From Planococcus citri (Eukaryota; Arthropoda; Insecta; Hemiptera; Pseudococcidae): DNA of 64,000 bases. Position 1 is the first letter of the stretch. The number at the start of each line of letters is the position of its first letter. Location: the NCBI RefSeq assembly GCF_950023065.1, contig NC_088681.1:70404836-70468835 (forward strand). The letters run 5' to 3'. Below are positions 1 through 13,600 of this stretch, in pieces. Below the pieces are notes generated by a model. It saw only the letters and a list, made by a program, of their open reading frames with translations, had not been told where the DNA came from and ran no database searches. The translations under genes were made by a program, and so were the position numbers.

Positions 1-539
1 TACTGTTGACAGGTACGATCGGCATTTGGCCAGAAAGAGGCGACCTTTTTCGAATTATTCGTGTAAACAATATACCTATCAGCAGATACGATGTGTGCCT
101 CGCCTTGTCTCGATGTAAATTGAATCAAACTTATAGTCAGATTTGAATTTGACCAACTGGAAACGCAGGTACAAAATCCAATCATCGATGTGTGATGTGG
201 TACGTAGGTACGATGGTCTTTCATGCGGACTCGAATTCGTCCCATGGTCACCTTCTCGATTTGCAATGATCCGCATATTATGTGAAAGAATTAATTCGTT
301 TGGTTTGACGCTTATATTTGAAAATTTATTTAGCAAAATTTGTTCAATTCTTAACCCTTAGGAGGTTCTCTGGCATTACATGTTGGGAATACGAATTGCT
401 GCGAAGAGTGTAACCGGGTACTCTGCCCAATTGAACAAATCACGAAAAAGTTGGAGCTTTCAAATAGTTATTTCCAACAACACAATTGGGGGGGGGGGGT
501 GTTTGTAATTACTTGATTATTACACCCGTCCTGTGAGAT
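1..539. other. Non-coding, nothing recognised
   Basis: This is AT-rich single-copy-looking DNA with a G11 run near 490. Overlapping open frames of 72-85 codons on both strands show no domain, no splice context and no codon bias. It precedes the 3' end of the LINE at 540 and may contain part of its flank. Confidence 0.3.
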
Positions 540-3500
540 TTAGATCGAGTTGGTAAGGTCAAGTTTTTTGATTAGGTCTAAGCATTTTTTAATTTCGGAA
601 GGGTCGTCTGGTATGAATAGGGATCTTTCATCTATTTGTAGGGATAGTCTGTGCTGATGGAAGGAGGGACAGTGAAATAGTAAGTGTTGGACAGGTATAA
701 GTTCTGACAGACAGAACTGACATGTGGGTTTTGGGGCCTGTTCATAGAGGTGATTGTGTGTGATTTTTGTGTGGCCAATTCTCAATCTGGTTATAATGAT
801 TTCTTCAAGTCTGTTTAAGTGGGAGAGGTTTTCCCAAGGACGGACTGATTTTTTTATGTTGGAAGAGCTTGTTTGTGGTTTGGAGGGACCAAAAGTTTTG
901 CTATTTCTTAAGTGTGCTTTGGGTGAAGGCAGATTTGAGGTTGTCAGCTGTGATAAATGTAAGGGGAGAAAGAGTGGCGGCAGATTTTGCATTTCCATCT
1001 ACAATTTCATTTCCCAAGATTCCAACGTGGCTGGGTAAGTTACATACATAACTGTATGAAGAAGTTTGAATTTTGTAAGTCAAATAGAGTTTTATGAATA
1101 TTTTGAATTAGAAGGTGATCGGAAAAAAGATTTTGGATAGCAGTTAGTGAGCTGAGGGAATCACTTTGAATTAAGAAGGACTTATTTTCTGATTCATAAG
1201 CGAGTAGGTATATCACAGAGACAGTGGAAAATAGTTGTGAGTGTAGATTGAAGAACAGTTGTGGATTTTAAAATTTGAAATTCCATCATTTATAGAGTAG
1301 GCATATCCTGTGTAAAGTGTTGGTTTGATCCATCTGTAATGCAAAGATTGAATTTTTTGTATTCTGATAAAGATAGTTCTGTTTTATTACTAATGGAGAG
1401 TGGCTATTTTTTGAGTAGGTAGTTGATAAGCTGTAGATTGACTTGAGGAGGCTTTAAAAGCCAAGGGGGGTATAATATTGGTTTTTGAAGGAGAGTTTAA
1501 GGATTGATTTGAAGATCATTCAACATAGTGATGAAATTGGAAATGGGTCCTTCTATATGGTCGAAATGTTGGGGGTTTGGTGGGTTAATTGAGTTTTGGA
1601 GTGGATGGGAAGGGTTGGTGGATGCATTTGAGATGAATTTGTTAGTTATGAGAGTTCTTCTAAAATCTGGGGGTAATTCTGCTGCTTCACAATAAATGAT
1701 ATCTATTGGAGAGGAATACAGGGCTCCCATACAGATCTTTAGGGCTGAGTTTTGAATTGTTTTTAGGATACTTGAAGTTTTATTTGAGATATTTGCAAAA
1801 CATGGGCTTCCATACTCAATTTTACTGCGAATTAGAGATTTATACAAGTGAAGTAGGAGTTTGCGAGATGGATTATATGTATTTAGTATTTTTTACTATT
1901 TTCAACAGATTTAGGCGTTTCATGATAAGTATCTGATTTTACTTTTAGTAAATGAGGAGTCCAATTTAATTTTCTATCAAAAGTTAAGCCAAGAAATTTA
2001 GTAGTGGTTTTGAATTCTAAAGAGTGTCCTTTGAAGTTGAGAATGAGATCTGGAGGAATCTTATTTTTTTTGGTGAAAAGTATACAGTGGGTTTTTGACG
2101 CTGAGAAGGTTAGACCATTAGAATCTCCCCATGATTCAATTTTTTCAAGGGTTTCTTGGGTTACTTGAAGAGCTAGTTAGTTGAATATTATTTGAAAGAA
2201 AGGAAATGTTTATATCATCGGCAAAGATTCTCAGAGAAATGGGTCTAGAATCAACATTGGAAATGTCATCAATCAAAAGTATAAATAAAACTGTGCTAAG
2301 AACTGAATTTTGAGGGACTCTGTTTTCAATTTCAAAAAATTCCGAGTATGTATTATTAACTCTCACTCTAAAAGTACAGTTTGTTAAGAAATTTTGAATA
2401 AAGTAGGCTAAATGTCCTCTAATTCCAATAGAATGTAATTTTTGGAGAATTTTATAATGCCAGGCTTTATCAAATGCCTTTTCAAGATCAAAAAAGTCTG
2501 AAAGAACACTTTCTTTATTTTGGAAGGCTGAACTAATTTCTTTTTGAAGACTAAAGAGGTGGTCTAGGGTAGATCTTTTTTTTTCTGAAACCACTCTGAT
2601 AAATGCTAAGAGAGTTTGAGGAATTAATATACGAATTGAGACGTTTAAAAACCATTTTTTCAAGTATTTTGCAAGGAACTGAAGTTAAGGAGATGGGGCG
2701 ATAACTAGATGCAAGTTTTGGGTTTTTATCGGGTTTTAATATTGGAATGATTGTTGCAGTTTTCCACATTTTTGGAAAGGAATCAGAAGTCCAAATTTTG
2801 TTATATGACTGAAGTAAGTCTTCTTTTCCAGTGTCTGAAAATTACTTCAACATGTGAGAGGAAATTTCATCAGGTCCAGGGGATGACTCTTTAATGTTGT
2901 AGTTTAGACAATGATTTAGCTCTTCAAGAGAGAAAAGAGAGTTGTATGATTCTAGATTTTCTGATGAAAAGTCTAATGGGGTGGATTCAATTTGTGTTTT
3001 TAGTGTTTGGAAAGCAGAGCTATAAGAGACAGTTGCAGAAGCTTTTGCAAAGGATCTAGCTAAGGTGTTTGCAATGTCATCTATTGAGTTTATTTCAGTG
3101 TTGCCATCTACTAAGTAGGGTATTTCAGTAGGTATATAACTTCCTTTAAGAATTTGAACTTTTTTCCACATTTCTTTTGTAGTTGTACTTTGGGTGATGC
3201 TCAACATGAAATTATTCCAACTTTCTCTTTGTTTGGATAAAATGATTTGGCGAGAAATAGCTCTTTTTTTTCTTAAAATCAACGAGGTTGTCAAGAGTGC
3301 GATTTTTTTGGTACTTTTTTAATGATCTTTTTCTATCTTGGATTGCAGTTTTTAGTTCATGACACCACCATGGGACAGATTTTTTGGGAACTTTTGTAGA
3401 AGTTTTTACTTTTTGGAATGGTTTCTTCAGCTGTTTGGACAATAAACGTTGTGAAATATGCAACTATAGTGTCCAGATCATCTAGTGTAAAGTCAATTGG

Positions 3501-3730
3501 GAGAACTTTTTTGTGAAAATGTGACCAGTTTACATTGTTTAGAATCCATTTGGGAAATTTTTCATGGGTGGGTTTCTGAGTTTGAAGAGGGATGTTGATG
3601 CTAATTGGGAAGTGGTCACTATAATAAAGGTCATCATGGGGGTTCCAGTTCAAAAGATGGGAGATGTTTGGGGAACAAAAAGCCAAATCAATGTTTGAAT
3701 AGGTACAAAATTCCAGCTTTCTTGGTCAAA
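540..3730 (-). mobile_element. Decayed Jockey-superfamily LINE (non-LTR retrotransposon), 5'-truncated
   Basis: Read on the - strand from 3730 to 540, the pieces lie in canonical order with several frameshifts and stops. First is the endonuclease C-terminus (WNPHDDLYYSDHFPISINI, 3686-3357). Next comes the inter-domain linker with SPGPDEISSHMLK (3294-2842), then reverse transcriptase with SSYRPISLTSVPCKILEKM, DLEKAFDKAWH, and the catalytic box as IFADDINIS (2769-2145). The thumb region follows (IRSKIEYGSP, 1847-1497), then an RNase H-like PSHVGILGNE (1083-901). Last is a C-terminal CxxC...H...C segment with ITRLRIGHTKITH (998-540). EN, RT, RNase H and this Cys/His tail together point to the Jockey/I superfamily. 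The element is non-functional: the frame is broken at least five times and the 5' half of the endonuclease and ORF1 are missing. Confidence 0.88.
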
Positions 3731-5421
3731 CAGGTGAAATTTAGATTTTTTTTCCATATTGAGTACGAAGATTTTCAAAAAATTCGCGAAAAATCGAAAT
3801 ATTCATTCAAGCTGAAGAAGTTTTGGGTCGGTGATGTATTTTTGCATGCACTTTCGATTTAGCTTCGTCTGCTTTAGAAATTTTGTGCCATTCAGAATCC
3901 CACCCCCCAATGACTCCCTCTCCCTCATTAGATCATCTATTCCACGTAACATAATTATCAAGTTTCAGGTATATGTATTCTGATTTTTTCTCGATGGGGT
4001 CAGGCCACGATAGTAAACCTAACAACAAAGAGGATCGGATCACTTGTATGAACTTTTCACCCCTTTTCTCCTTATACCTCATTCGCCATCACTCTGAGAA
4101 AATTTTTAATGATATATACGCTACATCTCCGGTAAATTTAATATTATAGAGAGAAAATTAATAAGCTCCAATTCAAAGGGATCTATTTTTATGAAAAGTT
4201 AGTCGTACTAGAGCTGAGCACAAAAGCGTAAAGCACCGTTATGACTCGATTAAGCTCGCAGTAACTCTTACAAAGCACCACGTAAAAGTTTGCGAGCACT
4301 AAACAGTGTATTAAAAATTTAAATTTCTAAATTGGCCAGTGTCCAGTATTATTGGCAAGCTACATTTTACGCGTAATGTACTAGCTGCCATGCCATCGAG
4401 TAGGCACTAGTCACTATAGGCAGGGTACCTTTGTTTGAAAGGCGCACTTTTAACCTTTTGCTTTCTTTTTTCTGCCGATGGCTCTCATTTTTAATCTAGC
4501 CTACGTCGTCGTTGGTGTCTGTTGTGAAATAAAACTACATTAGTACTCTATCGACCATCGTAGAGAACCATTTTATCGCCTACGAATGATTAAAAATTTA
4601 TTAAAGTTTTCAGTTCGGTTTGGAATTTCGAGTGATTAAAATTTTCTCTTTTGAAACCAGTGAAAAGAGCGTATAGATGGAGAGGGAGAGAAGTTGAAAA
4701 AAAAAACCATAATGACGAAAAAGAATCGAGTCACGTGCGACGACCGACACGATTCATGGGCCAGCACTCGGATGATGAATGGGAGACGAAGTGGAGACTG
4801 GAGAGCATACCGCCTTCGTAAATAATGTAAAATCGAATCGAACGAATAAAATATCGCCTAGTCGAGCTCGAATTATGGAAACGATTTTAGGTAAACGTGT
4901 TTTCGTTCGTATGCAAATTGGAGGACTTTTATGACATCGGATGGGACGCGGTACGGGGCTGTACGCTTAGCCCGTGTTCATTATTATAGGTACTAGGTAG
5001 AGAGGTAGGTACTTTAATGTAGAATAAGTTGCCTAATGAAACGCCGCTCGTAAATGAAAACGCACACAGAAGAACAGCATTCAGAAGCTTGCGAGTTGAA
5101 CACGACTCACGAGCCCCGATCGCTCATTTCGTTGACATGTATGCAATGTGCAATGTGTATTCTTTAAAAGGTGAAAACAAATGAGCCACGAAACGACGCG
5201 ACGAATGATTTATCTGCCCGGACTCTTTTCAGTGTCGTCGTCGACGACGAAAGAGCAGGCAGGGGGCAGGGGACGGCCTTACAAATGATTCATGTACCTA
5301 AGCTAAACGTTGGCGAATTTTGTGAGCTGAATGTATAATGCGAAGCTGGCTCATTTCTTTTTTGTTTTTGCGTTTTCTTGTTTTCATTTTTTTTTTTTTC
5401 GTTTTTTTTTATGTTTCGCAG
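3731..5421. other. Intron or upstream DNA of igloo-like gene
   Basis: This AT-rich stretch shows no repeat family or coding exon that I can support. It is less repetitive than the intron that follows, has several CpG-containing patches (4700-5250), and ends in the long T-rich tract feeding the acceptor at 5421. An upstream igloo exon was sought here and not found. Confidence 0.3.
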
Positions 5422-5580
5422 AATCCGAGCCGATTAACGAGAAAGTATCGGACGAAGCCGAAACAGCGGCTGCTATTAAAATTCAAGCAGCTTACAGAGG
5501 TCATAAAGTTAGAATGGATTTACGAAAGCCAGACGACAACACAACGAATCTCTTACCCGAATCTGAAGCCGAATTAGAAG
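5422..5580 (+). CDS. igl: igloo-like exon, first IQ motif in window
   Basis: The exon follows a long T-rich tract and TTTCGCAG, and ends at GAAG/GTAAAT. It starts with two bases completing a split codon and ends with one base, giving 159 nt. It reads SEPINEKVSDEAETAAA, then IKIQAAYRGHKVR, then an acidic linker ending SEAELE. The open frame runs back through the poly-T tract to 5331, but that part is intron: the polypyrimidine tract and acceptor are clear, and the upstream translation is mostly phenylalanine. Confidence 0.8.
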
Positions 5581-7523
5581 GTAAATTGGAAATTACATTT
5601 TTTTTTATTTTGTCAACGTTCGGTGTATTTTGTTTTTCAATTAGATACCTGTGTAAAAATAGTATTGAATGGTCTTTTCCCTTAATGACATGAGTCAAAA
5701 TTTACAAAATGATTGGCGAGTAATTGACGCGTCCCTTTTGGGCTCATAACGAACAAATTCTTCGATGACTATAATTATGAAAAAAATCACGAAACTGAAC
5801 AGGAATTATTCAAATTTGCGATAATTTTACTTTTGTATGAACATGGTTGTAAATGATTCGAATGATTTAATAATCTTCGGAGTTACTGTAGTTTTCTAAA
5901 ATACCGCCAATTTGCCCTCCACGATCACACGCCAACTTAAACTTCTAAACAATTTTGACAAAAAAAAAAGAGTCTTTCCTGCGATTTTGATGAAGAAGTA
6001 GGTTTTCTTGTCAATTTTAGCAGAAAAAGTAGTAAGATTTTTCGGTAAATTAGAATTTATGACACGAAGAAAAAAGATATTTTTGATAATTTTGGCAAAA
6101 AACAAAAATTGATAATTTTAATTAAAAAAACTTTTTTGCGTTTCTTACAAAGAAGTAGGTGTTTTTTTTTTGACAATTTTGGCAAAAAGTAAGATTTTCG
6201 GTCATTTTGATTAAAAACTAATTTTTTTTTGAAAAAAAATAGATTTTTTGACAAATAAGCAAGATTTTACAGAAATTTTGACTATAAAACAGGATTTTTG
6301 TGTAATTTTGAAAAAAAAAACAATCCTTTTTGGAAGTTTTTTCAATGTTTTTACCTACAAAAAAGTAGGATTTTTCTCAATTTTGTCAAAAAGCAAAAAT
6401 GGTAATTTTGATAAAAAACAGCTTTTTTTACAAAAAAAACACAGATTTTTTTACAAAAAAAAAACACAGATTTTTGTGACAAAAAAGCAAGATTTTCTGG
6501 AAATTTTGACTGAAAAAAGGAGTTTCCTGCAATATTGAAAAGAACAACTCCTTTGGGCAATTTCGATTTTATTGACTTGTTTTTGGAAATTTTGACCAAC
6601 TAAAAGCACATCCTTTTCCATGTGATTTTGGTAGAAAAGTAAATTTTGAGGTAAAAAAGTACGTATTATTTTGTTGCGACAAAGAAAGCGAGGCTTTCTG
6701 AATATTTTGACCAAAAAAAATTTCTCTATATTGGCAAAAAACACTACTTTCTAGAAATTTTGACAAAAAATAGTTTTATTTGGCAATTTTGACAAAATAT
6801 AGGACTTTATGGCAGTTTTGACAAAACATGGACCTTATTTGCAATTTTTACAGAGAAGTGAAATTTTTGCAATCTTGGCCAAACAAATGTGATGATTTTT
6901 TGGAAATTAAAAAAAAAACATTTTTTAGTGCAATTTTGGGGAAAAAGCGAGGAAATGTTGTCCGATTTTTTTTTCTTCAAAAAACAAGTCCTTTTTGAAA
7001 ATTTGAATGAATTTAAAGAACCAGTAACTTCGATAATAGGCCTAATATTAACAAATTGAGTTTTCTTGACAATTTTGATGAAAAAGGAAGGATTTTTTAG
7101 TACGATAATTTTGACAAAAATTGGTGTACACAAATTTTTTACAAAAATGTTGAATTTTTCAATTTTTGATGATTTATTTCCAGTTTTTTTTTTCTCGTAT
7201 CCGGTCAACAAGCCTAAATTAACATGAAAAAACTCAATTGAAATCTTAATCTAAATCTAAATCTAAATACCGTTCTCCTGCCAGTACTGAGTGAAATTAC
7301 TCTGTTGGGTTTTGCCTACATCAAGTCTCTTCAACAGTTGCCAGGATCTTCGGCAGTCTTTGCAGAAATCCAGATTTTCTACTAATTCCTGCCATTTTTT
7401 CTGTCTAGATTCTGCTATATCACTTGCTAATTTATTTCCTAGTTCAATGGTTTCCTCACAGAAAGAATTTTCATTAAATTTTTTAACATACTCCTTGTAT
7501 TGTGTCATGAGTTGAACAGCTAT

Positions 7524-7580
<57 letters not shown>

Positions 7581-7588
7581 CGCGCGTG

Positions 7589-7652
<64 letters not shown>

Positions 7653-10600
7653 TGTGTGTGTGTGTGATGATGTGTGATGATGGGTTTATATACTCCTTTC
7701 TTGCTCCCCTTGGAATATGGTCTTTTGAGGCTTTCTTAACGATTTCATTGAAGAGTTCATAATTTTCTAGTATTGGCAGTAGGTTGTCTATCTTTTCTTC
7801 AATTGCCTGTTTAAAAGCTTCCCAATTGGACTTTTTAAAATTAAATCTTGGAGGTGGGGTTTCACATTTAGTTGGGCTGATGACCGCCTTAATTTCGCAT
7901 ATAATTGGCCTGTGTTGGGTACGGGGAATTGGATCTGCTACTTGTTTGTGACATAGACTTGAGATTCGCTCAGAAACAAAAATGTTATCTGGGTTATATC
8001 CGTGTTTCCATCTTCCACTATTGAAGGATGCTGGCAGTTTTGCATCAAAGACCAAGCTCAGCTGCTGCTCTTCAGCCCATTTCTCCACTAGGTCACCATC
8101 TGTATCATTTTCAGTATATCCCCAGCTTACACTATGGCTGTTGAAGTCTTCAACTATTATTCTTGTTTCTGTGAGTGGGACATTGCTGTTTTCTTTCCAT
8201 GTAAATTCTACATTCGGTGGTTTGTAAACAGATGAGATTAAGCAGTTTCCCATGTCGATTGTTAGAATCTCGACATTATTTTCATCAGACAGTGAAGTAC
8301 TTTTTACCTCCATGTTTAGCTTAACTAGTATGGCACTTCCATATTTCTCATGGGGTCTATCAATGATAAGTTTCATTCCTTCGATTTTTGGCTTCTGGCT
8401 TTCTCTATGCCTGTGTTTCTTGACTGGCCAGCACGTCTATGTTCAGGTTCTTAACAATTTTAGCTAATATAACTTCCTTTGGCCCTGACAGGCCCTCTAT
8501 GTTATGGACATGATTAAGGGAGGTGTCCTCATCGGAGGCCCTGAGAAGGGCTGTTTTAACCTGGGCATAGGGTGCATGATTGACCAGTAGTTGAACTACT
8601 GTTTCCAGGGGGCGCCACCTTATTGAGAAAATTTATTCATAGTTCTTAAAAAAGCATTCGCGGAGGCTCATCCCTTGCCCCCTTTACTTCCTGTGAACTT
8701 TGACGAATGAACATTACAAGTTTTCGTCAACTTGCCAAAAAATTGACACTCTCTGTCCATGACAAAAAACAGAAATTTTTTGACACTTTTGGCAAAAACA
8801 ACGTTTTTTTGGGCAATCTTGGCAAGAACAAGACTGTTTTTACAATTTTGGCAAAAATTGGCCCTTTTTAAGGATTTTACTAAAAATTGACACTTTTTGA
8901 CATGGGACAATTTGTCAAAAAAAAGTACTTGTACCAGAACTTTATAAACAGGACTTTTGTTTGGCGATTTTGGAACAAGGAGCGGACTTTTTAAACAGAT
9001 AAGGCGAAAATCAATTCTTTTTTGATGTTTGGGGTGGGAGAAGGTACGAAAAATTATGGACTTCGACTTTGGAGAATTCGTTTTTTCGATTTTTCAAGGG
9101 TCCTTCTACATATTTGTAGTTGATAAATTTGATTTCGATTAATTTAGATAGAACATATTTTTTCGACGAAAAAAAAAAAACATTAGTGATTGATCAGATC
9201 TGTGGGCGAAAATTTTTCAAAAATCATTTCAACCGATTGCGAGTATAAAAAAAATACTCGTATACCACCAACGAGTAGGTTGCCATCTAAAGCTGATATT
9301 TTTCCTCTAGAACGATGTAATATCATACCTATTAAAATTTAATCGAAAACTTTGAAACTTTTACCACGATCTGGTAAGGTTATAAGTTGGCAGCGTATTA
9401 CTACGTCAGACGCGTATACGACTCGCAAGTATAGAAGTAGGTAAGTAAGTAGCCGAAAAAGATTGTCTTTATCAAGTTGATATTTGAAAATTTCTTCTGC
9501 ATAAGTTCACCTTTCCCCCGAAGACCGCTTCGTACTATAATACGAGTAAAACCAGCTCCAAGTACGGGGGAAAAAATCCCTCTTGATTCGCATCGTCGTC
9601 GTGGGTTCAGCGAACGAAATAAATTAAAAAATTTCCCTAGATAAGAATCTTTTTCACTTCACTCGTATTTTTTTTTTATTCCTTCGATGCTGCGGCTGAA
9701 AACGAAATTTTTTCACTCGCTTTCGCGGCAGCAATGAAAGTCTAAAATTGAGTTTTATAGATATCAACGCGAGACGTCGGAAATGAAGAAGTCAGCTCGC
9801 AGCATTTTTTACTCGTACTTTACCTACCTTTTAATCGACCACGTTGAACGAATTTTTATAATTAAGTTGGAAAAAGTACGGTACTAACACGAATTTACGC
9901 CCCTGCTCCCTACCCATACCCTCTCCCATTGCGTCATCTATTCGAGAGTTTTTAAAAGTTAACGCGAAGTCTGATTTGTGAATATGTACGAGAAAACATA
10001 CGCAAACTGCGATCAAATTGCTCGATTGTTTATGTTAATTAAGCGCAAAACGATTTCCAGATCGCGTGTTCAATTCTGATTTGGGTAAATAGCGCCAAGG
10101 TGTTATCAATGTGGGAATTAAAGCACCCTGTACGAGTTTGTTCGCATTTATAAAAGTATAGGACTGTTTGGGCAACCTGATTTTTTCATCGAGGTGCATG
10201 TCGGGGCATTTTTATACGAAAAAAAAATCAGGGTCTTGAAATCACTTTTTTTTTCTCGTTCATATTGAAAATAACCTTCAAAAGGCGATAATGAATGGAA
10301 GATTTTGAAAATTCTAGTATAAGCCTGGATCGATCGATAGAGGGCCTTGGAGCTGAACTTCATTTTCATCTTATTTACTTTATTTTTTTTTTGGAAGATT
10401 GGAGGAACAGAAAATTCGCCGAGACACTGAGAAACATTTTTTGTTTATTTAAGACTTTTTCTGATTGTAATGCTTTTCATTTCTCTAAATATTTATCTAC
10501 CTACGCTAATTTTAAAATACTGCCTGTTGACTGATTTTTTTCTCGATAATGATTAATTTATGGACGGAAAATTCCTTATAATGTAGTTGGTTTTTTTAAA

Positions 10601-13600
10601 AACACTCTGGCTTTCCTTGTATGTATAAGTATAGTTTAACATTTTGGCGAAATGATTACTGGTAGAATGTTTCGCGGAGTTCATTTACAAATTGAAGCAT
10701 ACTCGAAAATGTTTAAAATTACTTTCGATACGTTATTCGTACGCGCTCTTCAACCATAATGAAAAGTAAAGCAACCACTACCACTACCACTTGGTTGAGT
10801 GAGTGAAAAGAGAGAATGAACGAGGAAAAAAAAAGGCAAACACCACAACATCATCGAGAGTGTCGAGTAAATTAGAGGGATTTTTATTTACCTATTTGTA
10901 ATTTACTATAACTCGACGGAATTGTGCATGCTTATAAAATGATTGAAAGTAGGAATGGCGAACCACTTTTACATATTTCATAATAAAATGTACTCGACAA
11001 GGAGTAAAGAGCTTCTAAAGTATGTACTTACTGGTATATACATTTACGTACGGATGTATGCGTATGTTTCTCCTTGCGTTTCATTTTTGTTTCGTTCTTC
11101 GTTCGTTTATACGAGTAATATTGTTGTGGTTCTTTGTGGAGTTTTGATTTGGTACTTGCTCGAACGAAAGTTCGGTTCGATGGTTGAAAATTGGTAGCTG
11201 AAGTTCATCAACAATCGTGGATTTTGACTAAGCGCATTGATAAGACCAGGAATCGAAACATGACTCCTAAAGTACGAGTAATTACATCACTATACACAAA
11301 TCTCAGCTGCTGAAATTCATTATTAAAATTTTTGAAGAATTTTTGAAATTTTAAAGTGGGCCAATTTCTCACGAACAAATCAAAATTTGATCGAATTGAT
11401 TGGAAAATTGAACTTTTCCGGAGTCTCGAGCCGATTTTCGGATTTCCTAGTTTTCTGGGGAAAAATCCATAGATGCGTAACGTCAGAATGAAATTCAGTG
11501 CCTACGAACACATTTATTTTCTTTCTGAGCCTTCCCATTAATTTTGGCACATGTTTTCAGAATTCGTTCGAGCTGATTTAAACCCAAAATTTTCTGTGAG
11601 GATTTTGAAAAGAAATGTGAATTATAATGTATGTATCTAAAATTTAGTTTGTTCGAGTTCATAGGTGCTGAATTGAATTTTTACCCTGTTTATGGAATTT
11701 TTTTTTCAAAAATCGGAGAATCCAGAAACCTCTTGAAGTTCCAGAATATGGCTCGAATTATCACCAATCGACTAGGTTGATCAAAAATAAAGTGTAATCA
11801 AATTTTCGACTTTTCACTAGAAATGAGTCAAATTGAAGATTTTAAGAATTTACAAAAAATTGAGGATCGAATTTCAAGAGGTAAAATTTGCTCTGGTGGT
11901 GTATGTTGGGTAATTCTTTCGACTCCCTTGTGAGGAAGATTTGTTGAAAAAGTCTTTTTTTTTGGTCCGATATTGTCAAACATTAGTCCTGTTCTTTATC
12001 ATACTTGCTTCTACGGTTCTTTCTGTTTTTTTTTTTTGCATAATTTTCCAAGTCAAAAAAATTGATTTTTGGAAAAGCGTCAATTTTTTAGGCGGGGGGA
12101 GGGGGAATGTCAACTATGAGCGTAAATAAATTGTCAAATAATTCCCATTTTCAAAAATTGTCAAAGAGTGTCAATTTTTGGTGAGTTGATGAAAAATTGT
12201 AATGTTTTTTTGGTCAAAATTCTCTGGAACTAGTTTTTTGATAGAATAGTCAAATAGTCGGTATTTTTTCCAAAATTGCTGAGATTTTTGATTTTTTGTT
12301 AAAACGTGCAAAAGGTGTTGATTTTTGCCTTGCCCCGCCTAAAAAGTCCTCTTTTTGTTTCACAGTTTGTCTAACCAATGTCCTTTTTTTTTTACAAAAT
12401 CGCTGTAAATCTTATTTTTCAGTATTGAATTTTTTCGGAGGCATTAAACTCTCCTGGAAAAGCTGTGGAAATGTCGGTCCCAAAAAGTTCTAAAAAATTC
12501 CGTTTCTTTTCAAAATTGTCAAAAAAAATCTTTTTTTGTCAAAATTATCAAAAAATCCTATTTTTGGCCAAGAAGATCTTATTTTTGCCAAAACTGTCCA
12601 AAGCCCCTAAATTTTGCCAAAATTGTCAAGAAAATCTCATTTTTTCCCCTGAACATCCAGAAAGTATTGAATTTTGTCGTTGCACAGTGACTCGGATGGC
12701 GAAAAAAGGTGCGCATGGCGTTTTACAACAAAACTACATATGACCATATCTAGAGTTGAAAGTAGTAATTTCGTAGTAATTTTCAACGAGAAATTCGAAT
12801 CCGATGCCCTTTTTTTCGCCAGACCCCTCAGGGGGGTGGTACCAAAATCAAATTTTGTAAAAATGAAAAAAAATCGAGTGATATGTCAAAAATATAGGTT
12901 TTTTGGGTCGAGAAACACGAATCTGAGGTACCTTTTTTCTGCAGTCCCCTCGAGGGCCCTTGGGGAGGTGCTGCCGAAATCAAATTTTGTAAAAATGAAA
13001 AAAAAAATCGAGTGATAGGTCAAAATGTAGGTTTTCTGGGTCGAGAAACACGAATCTGAAGTCCTTTTTTTCATTCAGCCCCTAGTGGAGGTGTTACCGA
13101 AATCAAATTTTGAAAAAATCACAAAAATTTGAGTAGTTGATCATAATTTAGATTTTTTTGGTTGAGGGGTTTTATTAGTCAATCGCAATATAACTTACCA
13201 CGCCCAAATTCTGCATAATTCAACACACATTTTCACGCAATCGCGGTTTTGAAGGGATTGAATGAAAAAACTTATGCCTTATTCACTTACATTTATTTCG
13301 CATTAACTTAGTTAAAATGGAGTCTCATTTGAGACGAGATGTCTCAAGAATGGTAGCACCTCTCCAAGGGCCTCCAAGGGGTCTGAGGGAAGAAAGGACC
13401 TCAGATTCGTGTTCTTCGGCCCAAAAAACCTATATTTTGACATATCACTCGATTTTTTTTTATTTTTACAAAATTTGATTTTGATAGCACCTCCCCATGG
13501 GGTCTGAGGGAAAAAAGGACCTCAGATTCGTGTTTCTCGATCCAAAAAACCTACATTTTGACATATCACTCGATTTTTTTTTCATTTTTACAAAATTTGA

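Noticed and set aside
5331..5421. Extension of the first IQ exon upstream to an in-frame ATG
   Set aside because: The extension is a Phe-rich translation of the polypyrimidine tract before a clear TTTCGCAG acceptor.
7540..7690. Thr-His/Ala-Arg repeat peptide on the - strand joined to LINE endonuclease
   Set aside because: It is the translation of the TG/CG microsatellite; not a real domain.
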